DNA from: Holosporaceae bacterium
GTDB taxonomy: Bacteria > Pseudomonadota > Alphaproteobacteria > UBA3830
DNA length: 49,413 bases
NCBI GenBank assembly: GCA_031269995.1
Contig: JAISYI010000020.1
Location: 1 to 49,413 of the forward strand
Direction of reading: 5' to 3'
Of this stretch, positions 18,567 to 27,097 are shown in pieces; position 1 is the stretch's first letter; every line of letters starts with the position of its first letter. The position numbers and the translations under genes were made by a program. Below the pieces are notes generated by a model. It was given only the letters and a program-made list of their open reading frames with translations, was not told the origin of the DNA and ran no database searches.

Positions 18567-20117
18567 TTGAGCCTGGTCCGAGACGTAGTCACGGTTGGCG
18601 GATGGACGCTGGTCTATCGCGTCAGCAGCTTTGTTAGAGATATTGTACAGTCTTGCATTCTTGGAGCAGGAATGTTTGCAGACGTTGCTTCACTAGCATT
18701 TAAGTTTGCAAATTCTCTGAGAAAATTGTTCGCAGAGGGGGCTTTTAATGCCTCGTTCTTGCCGATTTTTTCCAATGTGCTGAAGGAGCGTGGACATGAG
18801 GAGGCGAGGAAGCTTGCGGCTCAAATCTTCACATGGATCACGCTTTCTGTCTCTCTTCTATTAATCCTTCTGCTGATTTTCTTCCGAAAGATCATGGGAG
18901 GGTTTGCTGCTGGCATAGACCAGTCCAGTGAGAAATTCGAGCATCTGATCGCCATAGGAAAAATCTGTTCCCCTTATGTGGCGGCATCAGTCCTTGCAGC
19001 ACTATTCGGAGGAATTCTTAACACGCTGAATCGATTTGCTATGCCAGCAGCAGCGCAGTTGATATTGAATATTTTTGTGATTATCTCTCTCTATTCTGGT
19101 CCACTATTCTTTCCGAGTACTGCCTATACCATGGCAGTGGCAGTATTTTTGAGCGGAGTGGTACAGGTTGCCGTCCTATGGATCGATGTGAAGATTAATG
19201 GATTCAGTATTCGTTTTGATTTTTCAAAAATGAAAGACGAAGTAAAGACCTTTGGCAGGAAATTGTTTTCTGGAGTAATTGGAGCGGGGGTATTACAGCT
19301 GAATATATTGATAGATTTCGTCGTTCTATCTTTTCTACCGACAGGAGCAGTGTCCTATTTCTACTATGTGGACCATGTGCACCAGTTTCCTATAGGTATT
19401 TTGGGAATTGCGTTCAGCACGGCCTTGCTTCCCCCAATCACCAGTGCGATCAACGGTAGAGACTTCTCAACGGCGCAAGTGCAAATGAATGTAGGATTGC
19501 TATATGCGGTTTTATTGACCCTTCCAGCAACGATAATTCTTATGACGCTCAGTGAACCGGTCATTGGCGCAATATACGGTCGAGGAAATTTCTCACCGGA
19601 ACACGTGGAAGCAGCGGCACCGGCGTTGGTCGCTTTTTCGCAAGGCCTGCCAGTTTATATGGTGACGAAAGTGTTCTCCACTGTGTTTTTCGCAAATAAG
19701 GATACAAAGACACCGCTGAGGGGAGGAATTCTAGCGATATTCGTAAATTTGTTTTTTATCGGCCTACTGGTTCCCTGCTTGAAACACACAGGGATAGCCT
19801 TGGCGACAACACTTTCGTCATGGTGCAACGGGATATATTTGGCGGAGAATCTAAAAGAAAAGTGTGGAATAAGAGTGGATAGCGCAACAAAAAGGATATT
19901 CGGGAAGCAACTGCTAGCATCCTTAGCAATGCTGTTGGCAATTCTTGTTATGAATATGTACGCTGCCCCCTGCTATTCCCAAGGTGGAATAACTAGACAG
20001 GTGGCACTAATTTCAGTTGTGATTAGCGGAACGATAATTTACATGGCTGTGGGGAAAATAACCGGCGCGTCGTCTTTTTTAAACGGGAAAAGAGGGATGA
20101 ATGGAAAAAACGAATGA
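18567..20117 (+). CDS. murJ: Lipid II flippase MurJ (MviN)
   Basis: Moves lipid II across the inner membrane for peptidoglycan synthesis. About 516 residues with some 13-14 hydrophobic segments. The N-terminal amphipathic and first helix region (VTVGGWTLVYRVSSFVRDI), the FAEGAFNASFLPIFS block and the central YFYYVDHVHQFPIGILGIAFSTALLP block are MurJ hallmarks. I chose the TTG at 18567: AAAGGAGAT lies 6 bases before it and the protein then begins as MurJ should. No in-frame ATG fits without running into pyk. It overlaps xerD by 17 bases at the 3' end. Confidence 0.94.
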   Translation: MSLVRDVVTVGGWTLVYRVSSFVRDIVQSCILGAGMFADVASLAFKFANSLRKLFAEGAFNASFLPIFSNVLKERGHEEARKLAAQIFTWITLSVSLLLILLLIFFRKIMGGFAAGIDQSSEKFEHLIAIGKICSPYVAASVLAALFGGILNTLNRFAMPAAAQLILNIFVIISLYSGPLFFPSTAYTMAVAVFLSGVVQVAVLWIDVKINGFSIRFDFSKMKDEVKTFGRKLFSGVIGAGVLQLNILIDFVVLSFLPTGAVSYFYYVDHVHQFPIGILGIAFSTALLPPITSAINGRDFSTAQVQMNVGLLYAVLLTLPATIILMTLSEPVIGAIYGRGNFSPEHVEAAAPALVAFSQGLPVYMVTKVFSTVFFANKDTKTPLRGGILAIFVNLFFIGLLVPCLKHTGIALATTLSSWCNGIYLAENLKEKCGIRVDSATKRIFGKQLLASLAMLLAILVMNMYAAPCYSQGGITRQVALISVVISGTIIYMAVGKITGASSFLNGKRGMNGKNE

Positions 20118-21000
20118 TTGTAATGTCATTGAATTATTCGTTGAGTACTTGGAGAGCGAAAGAAACGCGGCCCAAAATACTGTGCAATCATATAGCTTGG
20201 ATCTCAGGGATTTTGCAGATTTTGTAGATCTAAAGAGGGAAGTTCAAGAAAAAGATATTATATCCTACCTGTCCTTGCTGGAGAAAAGGAATATCCAGAC
20301 GGCATCTGTCAGGAGAAGACTATCGACGCTAAAGCAATTTTTCAAATTTTTGCGCAGAGAAGAGCTGATAGAAAACGATCCTATGCAGTTTATTCACCAG
20401 CCGAAGCATAAAAGAGCGCTGCCCAAAATTGTGGATGAAGAGGCAGTAGAAGGACTGATGGCTGCCACTTCCAACTTTCAATACAAGGATCAAATCCGTG
20501 CTGACTTGATGCTATACCTGTTGTACGGAAGCGGACTGCGTGTAAGCGAACTGATAGTCATAAAGAGAAACGCGATTGTAGACAATAAATTCATCCGAAT
20601 CATAGGAAAAGGTGGAAGAGAACGCATAGTTCCGCTGGCCAGTGGAGTGGTAAACTTGATGGATGAGTGGAAAAGATGCTGTGTAGAACTTTCTCCGTGG
20701 GTGTTCCCATCGATTAATCCGTCTAAGCATATAACGAGGCAGAGGGTCTTCCAGATACTGAAGAAAATCGCAGAGTTCTCTACTAGTGTAGATCCGGCGA
20801 AAGTATCTCCTCATGTGTTGAGACACGCGTTTGCGACACACATTCTGGACAATGGAGCGGATTTACTAAGCGTAAAAAAAATGCTTGGGCATCAGGACAT
20901 AGCTACAACAGAAATTTATACACATGTTACGAGAAAAAAGCTGAAAGAGGTCGTAGAAAAGTACCACCCGCTTTCGGATCTAAAAATCCGGAGTTGTTAA
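20101..21000 (+). CDS. xerD: Site-specific tyrosine recombinase XerD
   Basis: Resolves chromosome dimers at dif with its partner XerC (299 residues). The SAM-like N-terminal core-binding domain spans about residues 5-95. The catalytic residues are R147 (GSGLRVSEL), K170 (IGKGGRER), H238 and R241 (HVLRHAFATH), H264 (LGHQDIATTEIY) and nucleophile Y273. XerD is preferred over XerC because of the overall N-terminal fit, but the two are similar. It starts 17 bases inside murJ and ends 6 bases from the convergent dnaA stop. It does not sit beside integrase-type cargo, so a housekeeping role is likely. Confidence 0.9.
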   Translation: MEKTNDCNVIELFVEYLESERNAAQNTVQSYSLDLRDFADFVDLKREVQEKDIISYLSLLEKRNIQTASVRRRLSTLKQFFKFLRREELIENDPMQFIHQPKHKRALPKIVDEEAVEGLMAATSNFQYKDQIRADLMLYLLYGSGLRVSELIVIKRNAIVDNKFIRIIGKGGRERIVPLASGVVNLMDEWKRCCVELSPWVFPSINPSKHITRQRVFQILKKIAEFSTSVDPAKVSPHVLRHAFATHILDNGADLLSVKKMLGHQDIATTEIYTHVTRKKLKEVVEKYHPLSDLKIRSC

Positions 21001-21006
21001 CAGTAC

Positions 21007-22380
21007 TTACATCGTTAAAATGTCGCTTAGCAATTTAATATCCTCAGCAAGATTCGATCCTTCTTTCATGCCCTCTTCGATCTTTTTCACAGCATGCAGT
21101 ACGGTTGTATGATCCCTTCCTCCAAAACTTCTGCCAATCTCTGGAAGAGACATAGAAGTGAATTTCTTGGCCAAATACATGGCGACCTGGCGCGGAAGAG
21201 ATACTTGCCTCGCCCGCCTGGGCGATGACATGTCGCCAAGCTTTATAGAATAATGAGCGGCAACTTTTTTTTGAATATCCTCTACGGTCATTTTTCTATT
21301 GCTGGTGCGCAGTAGATCAGACAGAACGTCGCGCGCGCTTTCTACCGTGATCTCATTTCCAACAAAGACTGCATTGGCAACTATGCGATTCAGCGCCCCT
21401 TCCAGCTCCCTTATATTCGTTGTTATCTTATGAGCAACAAATTCTAGCACTTTCCCAGGGATTTTTATGGCGCAGGCAGATGCCTTAGACTGTAAAATAC
21501 CAAGTCTGAGTTCATAGTTAGTCGGATGTATATCTGCAACAAGCCCCCATCCCAGCCGGGATTTTAGCCTTTCTTCCATAGCATTCAAATCTGACGGAGA
21601 TTTATCAGCCGAAACAACTACTTGATGGTTATTGTCCACCAGCGTGTTAAACGTGTGAAAAAACTCCTCCTGCGTAGCATCTTTTCCGCAGATGAACTGA
21701 ATATCGTCGATCATCAGCACGTCTACCGCGCGAAATTGCTCCTTGAAGGCCATAGTGTCTTTATATCTAACAGATTTTATGAAATGATACATGAATTTTT
21801 CCGCAGACATGTAGGCGACGTTTCTTTTGGGGGATCGAGTCTTTATGTTCCAGGCGATGGCGTGCATCAGATGGGTCTTTCCTAGCCCGACCGCGCCATA
21901 AAGAAACAATGGATTGAACGCAACCACTTCTGATTCAGCAATCCTCAGTGCCACTGCATAAGCGAACTCGTTCGGCTTTCCGACAACAAAATTTTCAAAC
22001 GTGAATTTTGGATCTAGGGGAACTCCGATAACATCTTCAGTTTTCTTTAAAAGATCTTCGCTTTTTGCCATAGGTAAAGAAACTCGTTCGTCGCTCTTTT
22101 CCTGAGCTTCTACCATATTTGTTTTTAACAAAGAAACAAAAATCTCTAGAGATTTGATTTCTTTGCATTCCTTTTGGCAAAACCTCAAAATGGTGTCTTG
22201 ATAATTATTTACTACCCAATCACGCAGGAACATACTCGGCGCTCTTATATATAAAACGCCAGAGTAAAATTTATCCACAACTAGCGGAGATATCCAGCTG
22301 TTTACGATAGGGCTCCCTAATTCGTACTGCAAATTCCGATAAACGGCATTCCAAATCCTTGCCAAATCAGAGCAATCCAT
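21007..22380 (-). CDS. dnaA: Chromosomal replication initiator DnaA
   Basis: Origin-binding AAA+ ATPase of about 457 residues. The N-terminal domain I has LARIWNAVYRNLQYEL. Domain III has Walker A GAVGLGKTHL, Walker B VDVLMIDDIQFI, and sensor 2 in the LEGALNRI helix. Domain IV ends in the DnaA signature GRSFGGRDHTTVLHAV. The ATG at 22380 is preferred, with a GTG three codons earlier (22389) as the alternative. The gene is convergent with xerD and follows rpsT, the rpsT-dnaA order seen in many alphaproteobacteria. A single perfect DnaA box lies inside its own 5' coding part, with no cluster. Confidence 0.97.
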   Translation of the reverse strand: MDCSDLARIWNAVYRNLQYELGSPIVNSWISPLVVDKFYSGVLYIRAPSMFLRDWVVNNYQDTILRFCQKECKEIKSLEIFVSLLKTNMVEAQEKSDERVSLPMAKSEDLLKKTEDVIGVPLDPKFTFENFVVGKPNEFAYAVALRIAESEVVAFNPLFLYGAVGLGKTHLMHAIAWNIKTRSPKRNVAYMSAEKFMYHFIKSVRYKDTMAFKEQFRAVDVLMIDDIQFICGKDATQEEFFHTFNTLVDNNHQVVVSADKSPSDLNAMEERLKSRLGWGLVADIHPTNYELRLGILQSKASACAIKIPGKVLEFVAHKITTNIRELEGALNRIVANAVFVGNEITVESARDVLSDLLRTSNRKMTVEDIQKKVAAHYSIKLGDMSSPRRARQVSLPRQVAMYLAKKFTSMSLPEIGRSFGGRDHTTVLHAVKKIEEGMKEGSNLAEDIKLLSDILTM

Positions 22381-22423
22381 AAAATGCACCCATGCATCGG
22401 AAACAATTTCTCCCGAGAACCTT

Positions 22424-22678
22424 TTATTTCGCAGACTTCAACATTTTGCTGAGCCGAGAAACCTTCCGACTAGCAGTATTCCGATGCAATACGCCTTTCG
22501 AGACTCCGCGCTGTATCTCTGACTGAACCTTTGAAAAAGCATCCTCTGAGTTCCCGGATCCCAAACTTGAAATAAACTTCTTGATGAACGTCTTAATACG
22601 ACTTATCCGGTTTTTATTTACGGAAGTTCTCTTCTCGCTTTGTCGAATTCTTTTCAAAACAGACTTATGATTAGCCAT
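22424..22678 (-). CDS. rpsT: 30S ribosomal protein S20
   Basis: Small basic primary 16S rRNA-binding protein of 84 residues. It begins MANHKSVLKRIRQSEKRTSVN and contains the conserved KKGVLHRNTASRKVSRLSK-type block near the C-terminus (here GVLHRNTASRKVSRLSKML). Purines AGGTGAAGG lie just before the ATG. It sits directly upstream of dnaA on the same strand, 43 bases from the chosen dnaA start, so the two may be co-transcribed. Confidence 0.96.
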   Translation of the reverse strand: MANHKSVLKRIRQSEKRTSVNKNRISRIKTFIKKFISSLGSGNSEDAFSKVQSEIQRGVSKGVLHRNTASRKVSRLSKMLKSAK

Positions 22679-22764
22679 CCTTCACCTGTGCTCCCAAACT
22701 ATCTCATCCTTCTTGCCAGTTAACCTGCGACCAAACACATCCCATCATCTACCACGCCAAACAT

Positions 22765-23445
22765 TTACCCTCTGACGAGGAAACTATCAAAGCATTTCGC
22801 CAGCTCATCGAGAGTGAGTTTATCAGAAAAGATCGGATGTTCAACCACATTCTCGTTCCTATCCCGACATTTTTGCAACACCATCTTTTTCACGCCAAGG
22901 CTGGATATGTTCTTCAGCGCCGCAACAATAATGTCAACCTTCATCTTTTCGTGAACCGTCATTCTCGCTTCAAAAGCGACATGAGAAGCGATTAGAAGAT
23001 CTAGACTTTTTCCGGCTATTTTTCCGCTGTCTTTAATTCTCGTTATTTCTTCATATCTATCAAACGAGTATTTGATATCGAAACCTACCCAATTCAAAAA
23101 TGGAAGAACCTTCGCAAACCTATCCGGATCAGCTCCAGATGTATGGAGACCGATTTTGAAGCCCATTTTCTTAACATCATCAACCGCTCTAAGGAGCCCC
23201 TTCTGCAGCAACGGTTCCCCACCGCTGAAAACCACCGCTTCCACAAAACCTTTTCTGACCTGCAGTAGGTTCAGTATATCCTCCCAGGGAAGAGACTCCG
23301 TTGGCAGTAGCGACTGCAGGTGTCCGTTTTGGCAATAACGACATCTCCACTCGCACCCCTGAAAAAACACGGCAGTCGCTAAACAACCCGGGTAATCTAC
23401 GGTTGTCAGAGAAACGACTCCCCCAACAAATATGGAGTCACCCAT
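22765..23445 (-). CDS. Radical-SAM glycyl-radical activase (NrdG2-like)
   Basis: Radical SAM protein of 226 residues of the type annotated as anaerobic ribonucleotide reductase activating protein (the short NrdG2 subfamily). The cluster ligands are C31, C35 and C38 (FFQGCEWRCRYCQNGH), and the SAM-binding GGE lies in VVFSGGEPLLQ. The preceding VSLTTVDYPG is characteristic of this subfamily rather than of QueE. It would bind 4Fe-4S and cleave SAM to make a glycyl radical on a partner. AGGA lies 7 bases before the ATG. The partner is probably the tiny protein encoded 9 bases upstream. No full nrdD is in the window. Confidence 0.85.
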   Translation of the reverse strand: MGDSIFVGGVVSLTTVDYPGCLATAVFFQGCEWRCRYCQNGHLQSLLPTESLPWEDILNLLQVRKGFVEAVVFSGGEPLLQKGLLRAVDDVKKMGFKIGLHTSGADPDRFAKVLPFLNWVGFDIKYSFDRYEEITRIKDSGKIAGKSLDLLIASHVAFEARMTVHEKMKVDIIVAALKNISSLGVKKMVLQKCRDRNENVVEHPIFSDKLTLDELAKCFDSFLVRG

Positions 23446-23454
23446 TACCAGTTC

Positions 23455-23628
23455 CTAAGAAACTCCGTTTTTGCAAGTGATATTTTCATCGAAGCAAACC
23501 CTCTCCGCTTGCTCGCCCTTTTTACCGATGTTAAAATCATCCACTGGACGATGGTACCCCATGACGCGTGTCCAAACTTCGCATCTGCTACGTTCTTCAT
23601 CTAGCAGCACAACATCTTCATGATTCAT
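23455..23628 (-). CDS. Free-standing NrdD C-terminal (glycyl-radical) tail protein
   Basis: A 57-residue protein whose centre, CEVWTRVMGYHRPVDDFNIGKK (split: CEVWTRVMGY then HRPVDDFNIGKK), matches the extreme C-terminus of class III ribonucleotide reductases. There the glycine of the R-V-x-G-Y motif carries the radical. The candidate radical glycine is G24. The reductase body is missing, and the ORF has its own GGAGGG site 4 bases before ATG 23628, so it is not a simple fragment. Short proteins of this kind are annotated as NrdD in other proteobacteria. A YfiD-like spare-part role is one idea, but the function is unknown. It is co-encoded with its likely activase. Confidence 0.75.
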   Translation of the reverse strand: MNHEDVVLLDEERSRCEVWTRVMGYHRPVDDFNIGKKGEQAERVCFDENITCKNGVS

Positions 23629-23765
23629 GATTCCCTCCATACGTTGCCATAGAAAAATTATACAAACATTTAGAACGGAACACAACCTTTCGTTATTACT
23701 CGGTATGCCATGAACAAAGGAAACTACACTGCCAGACTGGCTCAGTCCCTAATCCTCATCTGAAT

Positions 23766-24569
23766 TCAATTTACTTTCGAGATATCTGGAGCGTCGACAG
23801 CTTTCATTCCAACAATATGGTATCCGGAATCTGCGTGGACGATCTCCCCTGTGACTCCACTGGCGAGGTCACTCAGTAGAAACACCGCCGTCCCTCCTAC
23901 ATCCGATAACGTCGTATTTCTTTTGAGCGGAGCATTGTACTGATTCCACTTCAGAATATAGCGAAAATCATCGATTCCAGCTGCGGCCAGAGTTTTCACA
24001 GGGCCGGCCGACAGTGCATTTACGCGAATATTCCTTCCTCCAAGGTCTACTGCCAAATATTTCACACTTGCTTCAAGCGCCGCCTTCGCAACTCCCATGA
24101 CATTGTAGTTTGGCATGACTCGCTCAGCGCCCAGATAGGTAAGTGTCAGGAGAGACGCTCCGTTTTCCAGGTGGTCACTAGCGCAACGGCATACTGATGT
24201 GAATGAGTAACAGGATATATCCAACGTGCTCAAGAAATTTTCTCGACTCGTATTCAGATATTTTCCAGTTAACTCATTTTTATCTGAGAATGCTATTGCA
24301 TGAACAATGAAATCGATCTTCCCATTTTTTTCTTCAAACTTATGAAACAGTCTCTTGACACTTTCGTCGTCAGTCACATCACACTCTATTAACCCAACAT
24401 TTCCAAGAGAATCGGCCAACGGTTTCACTCTCTTGTAAAGAACTTCGGACTGATAGCTAAAAACTATGCGGGCACCGTGCTCGTGCAGAGATCTCGCTAT
24501 TCCCCAGGCCAACGACCTATCATTGGCTACACCCATGACTAGGCCCTTCTTTTCAGACATCAATCTCAT
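23766..24569 (-). CDS. fabI: Enoyl-[acyl-carrier-protein] reductase (NADH), FabI
   Basis: Last reduction step of the type II fatty acid cycle, about 267 residues. It is a short-chain dehydrogenase-like fold with the FabI nucleotide block GLVMGVANDRSLAWGIA at the N-terminus. The catalytic Tyr and Lys are in YNVMGVAKAALE (Y-x6-K), and SAGPVKTLAAAGI follows. These favour FabI over FabG. The start is uncertain: ATG 24569 gives MRLMSEKKG, similar to other FabI proteins, while GTG 24590 with an upstream GGCGG is possible. It follows ihfA closely and looks like the last gene of the rpmF-plsX-fabH-ihfA-fabI run. Confidence 0.94.
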   Translation of the reverse strand: MRLMSEKKGLVMGVANDRSLAWGIARSLHEHGARIVFSYQSEVLYKRVKPLADSLGNVGLIECDVTDDESVKRLFHKFEEKNGKIDFIVHAIAFSDKNELTGKYLNTSRENFLSTLDISCYSFTSVCRCASDHLENGASLLTLTYLGAERVMPNYNVMGVAKAALEASVKYLAVDLGGRNIRVNALSAGPVKTLAAAGIDDFRYILKWNQYNAPLKRNTTLSDVGGTAVFLLSDLASGVTGEIVHADSGYHIVGMKAVDAPDISKVN

Positions 24570-24592
24570 ACATACATCTCTGTCTGCCACTA

Positions 24593-24895
24593 CTATCCGC
24601 CGTCTACTATTTTTTTTAAAACTGGCGAAGCTTTGAATGTTACAACTTTTCTGGATTTTATGAGCGCTTTCTCAAGGGTTCTCGGATTTCTTCCCATCCT
24701 CTCGTTTTTCTGCCGAATAGAGAAAGTTCCAAATCCGGAAATTTTCACAGCTTCCCCATTCATAAGTGCTCCGCTGATTTCATCCAGCACATCCTCCACA
24801 ATCTCCGCCGCAACAAACCTAGTCACCCGAAACTGGCCCGTGATAGCACTGGCTAAATCTGAACGAGTCAGAGTTTTTACCTTACTATTTTTCAT
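24593..24895 (-). CDS. ihfA: Integration host factor alpha subunit
   Basis: DNA-bending histone-like protein of 100 residues that works as a heterodimer with IHF-beta. The DNA-binding arm carries the R-x-G-R-N-P motif (NERMGRNPRTLEKA) and the preceding VKISGFGTFSIR block is typical. The C-terminus RKVVTFKASPVLKKIV also matches. I chose ATG 24895, with GGCGG five bases upstream. Position directly after fabH is the alphaproteobacterial location of ihfA, which separates it from HU and IHF-beta. Confidence 0.9.
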   Translation of the reverse strand: MKNSKVKTLTRSDLASAITGQFRVTRFVAAEIVEDVLDEISGALMNGEAVKISGFGTFSIRQKNERMGRNPRTLEKALIKSRKVVTFKASPVLKKIVDGG

Positions 24896-24919
24896 GAACA
24901 CCGCCTATCAAGCTAAGCA

Positions 24920-25870
24920 CTATAACCTTATCAAAGCTGAACCCCAAGTAAAACCTGCCCCCATAGACAGAAGCACGGTATTTCCCCCAGAAAAAAAAGC
25001 CTCTCTAGCATCGTTTAAAGCCAATGGGATAGAAGCAGCAGATGTATTAGCATATTTGTCGACATTAATCACGACTTTTTTTTCATCAATTCCAGAAATT
25101 TCTATTAATTTGTGTATGATACGAATGTTCGCCTGATGTGGTACCAGTAGGTCCACGTCATTTATTTTCATATCATTTGCGGCAAGTAATTCATTCAGTG
25201 CTTCACAAAATTTTTCTATGGCGAAACGGAACACCTCCCGTCCTGACATCACCACAAAGCCAGCATTACCTGTCGTTGAAATTCCACCTGTCGTCATGAG
25301 GTATTCGGAGAAACGTCCATCGGAGTATATGCGGCAAAAATCTACTCCACGGTTTGTTTCATCCTGCGCCCTAAGCAAAAGAGCGCCAGCTCCATCTCCA
25401 AACAGAATGCTGGTCGTTCTATCTGTCCAATCGAGAATACGTGAGAAAGTTTCTGCGCCTATCACAAGAGCAGTATTGGCACGCTGTTGCCTGATGTAGA
25501 AATCAGCGATATCCAAAGCGAAAACAAAGCCGCTACAGGCCGCACTTACGTCAAACGCGACCCCTCTGGTAACGCCAAGATTTTTTTGCACCATCGAAGC
25601 TGTCGATGGAAATGTATAGTCGCCGGTCACGGTTCCAACAATAATTAGATCTACGTCCTGCGGTGAAACTCGCGCATCGGCCAATGCCTTACGCGCCGCC
25701 TCTGTCGCCAGAGACGCTGTCGTTTCCTCCCCTTCCGCCAGATAACGCTGGCGAATCCCAGTTCTCTGGATGATCCACTCATCCGACGTATTTAACTCAT
25801 GCGGAAGATCCGCATTCTGAAGACATTTCTTCGGTAAAGCCACACCTAGACCAATTGGCACAGCTTTCAT
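24920..25870 (-). CDS. fabH: 3-oxoacyl-[ACP] synthase III
   Basis: Condenses acetyl-CoA with malonyl-ACP to start fatty acid chains (316 residues). The catalytic triad is C112 (VSAACSGFVF), His in VPHQANIRII and Asn in KYANTSAAS. The family arrangement and length are normal. The start overlaps the plsX stop by ATGA, so plsX and fabH are coupled. The order plsX-fabH-ihfA is conserved in alphaproteobacteria. Confidence 0.97.
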   Translation of the reverse strand: MKAVPIGLGVALPKKCLQNADLPHELNTSDEWIIQRTGIRQRYLAEGEETTASLATEAARKALADARVSPQDVDLIIVGTVTGDYTFPSTASMVQKNLGVTRGVAFDVSAACSGFVFALDIADFYIRQQRANTALVIGAETFSRILDWTDRTTSILFGDGAGALLLRAQDETNRGVDFCRIYSDGRFSEYLMTTGGISTTGNAGFVVMSGREVFRFAIEKFCEALNELLAANDMKINDVDLLVPHQANIRIIHKLIEISGIDEKKVVINVDKYANTSAASIPLALNDAREAFFSGGNTVLLSMGAGFTWGSALIRL

Positions 25871-26907
25871 CCGCCCTCACAACACACAGATGCGTGAAGA
25901 ATTTTTGACCTATCCAACTGTCCTCGTATGCAGCTGAAGATATCGTTCCTCAGGATATCGATTGTAAACTTGACTGCATTAGCAAACCCAATCTCATCGC
26001 TATTTCCATGACTCTTCACCACCACTCCATTTAACCCAGCCAAGATGGCTCCATTGTAGAGTCGTGGATCAAACTTTCTCTTCAAAGAATCTATGGCAGA
26101 AATTGCTAGCATTGCTCCAAATTGCGCTAGAAACGAAGAAGACAGAGCTTCCTTCAATTCTGAGGATATGTATTTCGCCGTCCCTTCAATGGCCTTGAGC
26201 GCTACGTTTCCTGTGAAACCATCCGTCACTATCACGTCAACATCGCCGCGCCCGAAATCATCTCCTTCGACGAACCCAACGTAGTTGTCGAAGAGTTTTT
26301 CCAAAATCTCCGACGTTTTTTTCACTAATCGACTGCCCTTACCCTTTTCAGAGCCGATGTTTAACAGCGCAAGCTTCACATTTGGCTTATCAAAGATAGC
26401 CTTTGCAACGACCTCTCCTATGATCGCAAAATCCACTAGATTTTTCTCAGTGCATTCAGCGTTAGCTCCAAGGTCAAGACAGACCATCCTCCCGTTTTTT
26501 CCAGGAATGACAGATGCAATCGCGGGCCGATCTATGCCCTCTATGGTTTTCAGGATGACCTTGGCCAGAGCCATAAACACTCCGGTGTTTCCAGAGGATA
26601 CTACAGCGGAGGCCTCTCCAGACTGCACTGCCTGTATAGCCATCCCCATACTAGAAGACTTCCAAGAGCGCAAAGACGATAGCACGTCCATCCCCGCATC
26701 CACAACGTCGTCAGCGTGCCTAATTTCATGCGAAACATTTTCAGAAAGCAGATATGAATGCTTTACGAGAATCTTTTGATTTCCGAAGATTAGAAAATGA
26801 TAACCACACCTGTCTAGGCGCGAGAGTCCTTTGAAAACAGCCGAAGGCGCATTATCCCCCCCCATTCCGTCGATAGCGATTGTTTGCTTGCTTTCGAAGC
26901 TCTGCAT
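25867..26907 (-). CDS. plsX: Phosphate acyltransferase PlsX
   Basis: Makes acyl-phosphate from acyl-ACP for glycerolipid synthesis (346 residues). The N-terminus has AIDGMGGDNAPSAVFKGL, the family hallmark, followed by VVSSGNTGVFMALAK and the later VVVTDGFTGNVALKAIEG. The length is normal. It follows rpmF with one base between them and overlaps fabH. The acyl-phosphate would pass to a PlsY enzyme, which is not in the window, and then to PlsC at 2.5 kb. Confidence 0.96.
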   Translation of the reverse strand: MQSFESKQTIAIDGMGGDNAPSAVFKGLSRLDRCGYHFLIFGNQKILVKHSYLLSENVSHEIRHADDVVDAGMDVLSSLRSWKSSSMGMAIQAVQSGEASAVVSSGNTGVFMALAKVILKTIEGIDRPAIASVIPGKNGRMVCLDLGANAECTEKNLVDFAIIGEVVAKAIFDKPNVKLALLNIGSEKGKGSRLVKKTSEILEKLFDNYVGFVEGDDFGRGDVDVIVTDGFTGNVALKAIEGTAKYISSELKEALSSSFLAQFGAMLAISAIDSLKRKFDPRLYNGAILAGLNGVVVKSHGNSDEIGFANAVKFTIDILRNDIFSCIRGQLDRSKILHASVCCEGG

Positions 26908-26908
26908 T

Positions 26909-27097
26909 CTAGGCCGTCTGTCGGCGATCTTTCAATATTTGCTGACCATTATACACCCCACAATGCTTACACACGTGGTGTGGAAGCTTCGACTCACTAC
27001 AATTTGGACAGATAACTGCATTGATTGGGGTAAGAGCTAAATGCGATCGTCGCATATCTCTGCGAGACTTGGAAACTTTCTTCTTTGGAACTGCCAT
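26909..27097 (-). CDS. rpmF: 50S ribosomal protein L32
   Basis: Ribosomal protein of 62 residues beginning MAVPKKKVSKSRRDMRRSH. A C-x2-C / C-x2-C pair (CPNC and CKHC) is the zinc-binding form of L32. It heads the leftward run into plsX-fabH-ihfA-fabI, the usual coupling of ribosome and lipid synthesis genes. A candidate promoter lies upstream. Confidence 0.96.
   Translation of the reverse strand: MAVPKKKVSKSRRDMRRSHLALTPINAVICPNCSESKLPHHVCKHCGVYNGQQILKDRRQTA

Noticed and set aside
22271-22279. Perfect DnaA box TTATCCACA, possible origin or autoregulatory site
   Set aside because: It is a single box inside dnaA coding sequence, with no cluster of boxes and no A+T-rich unwinding region nearby.
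24633-25136. Rightward 167-codon frame over ihfA and fabH
   Set aside because: It is antisense to two well-recognised genes, and its length follows from their codon bias.
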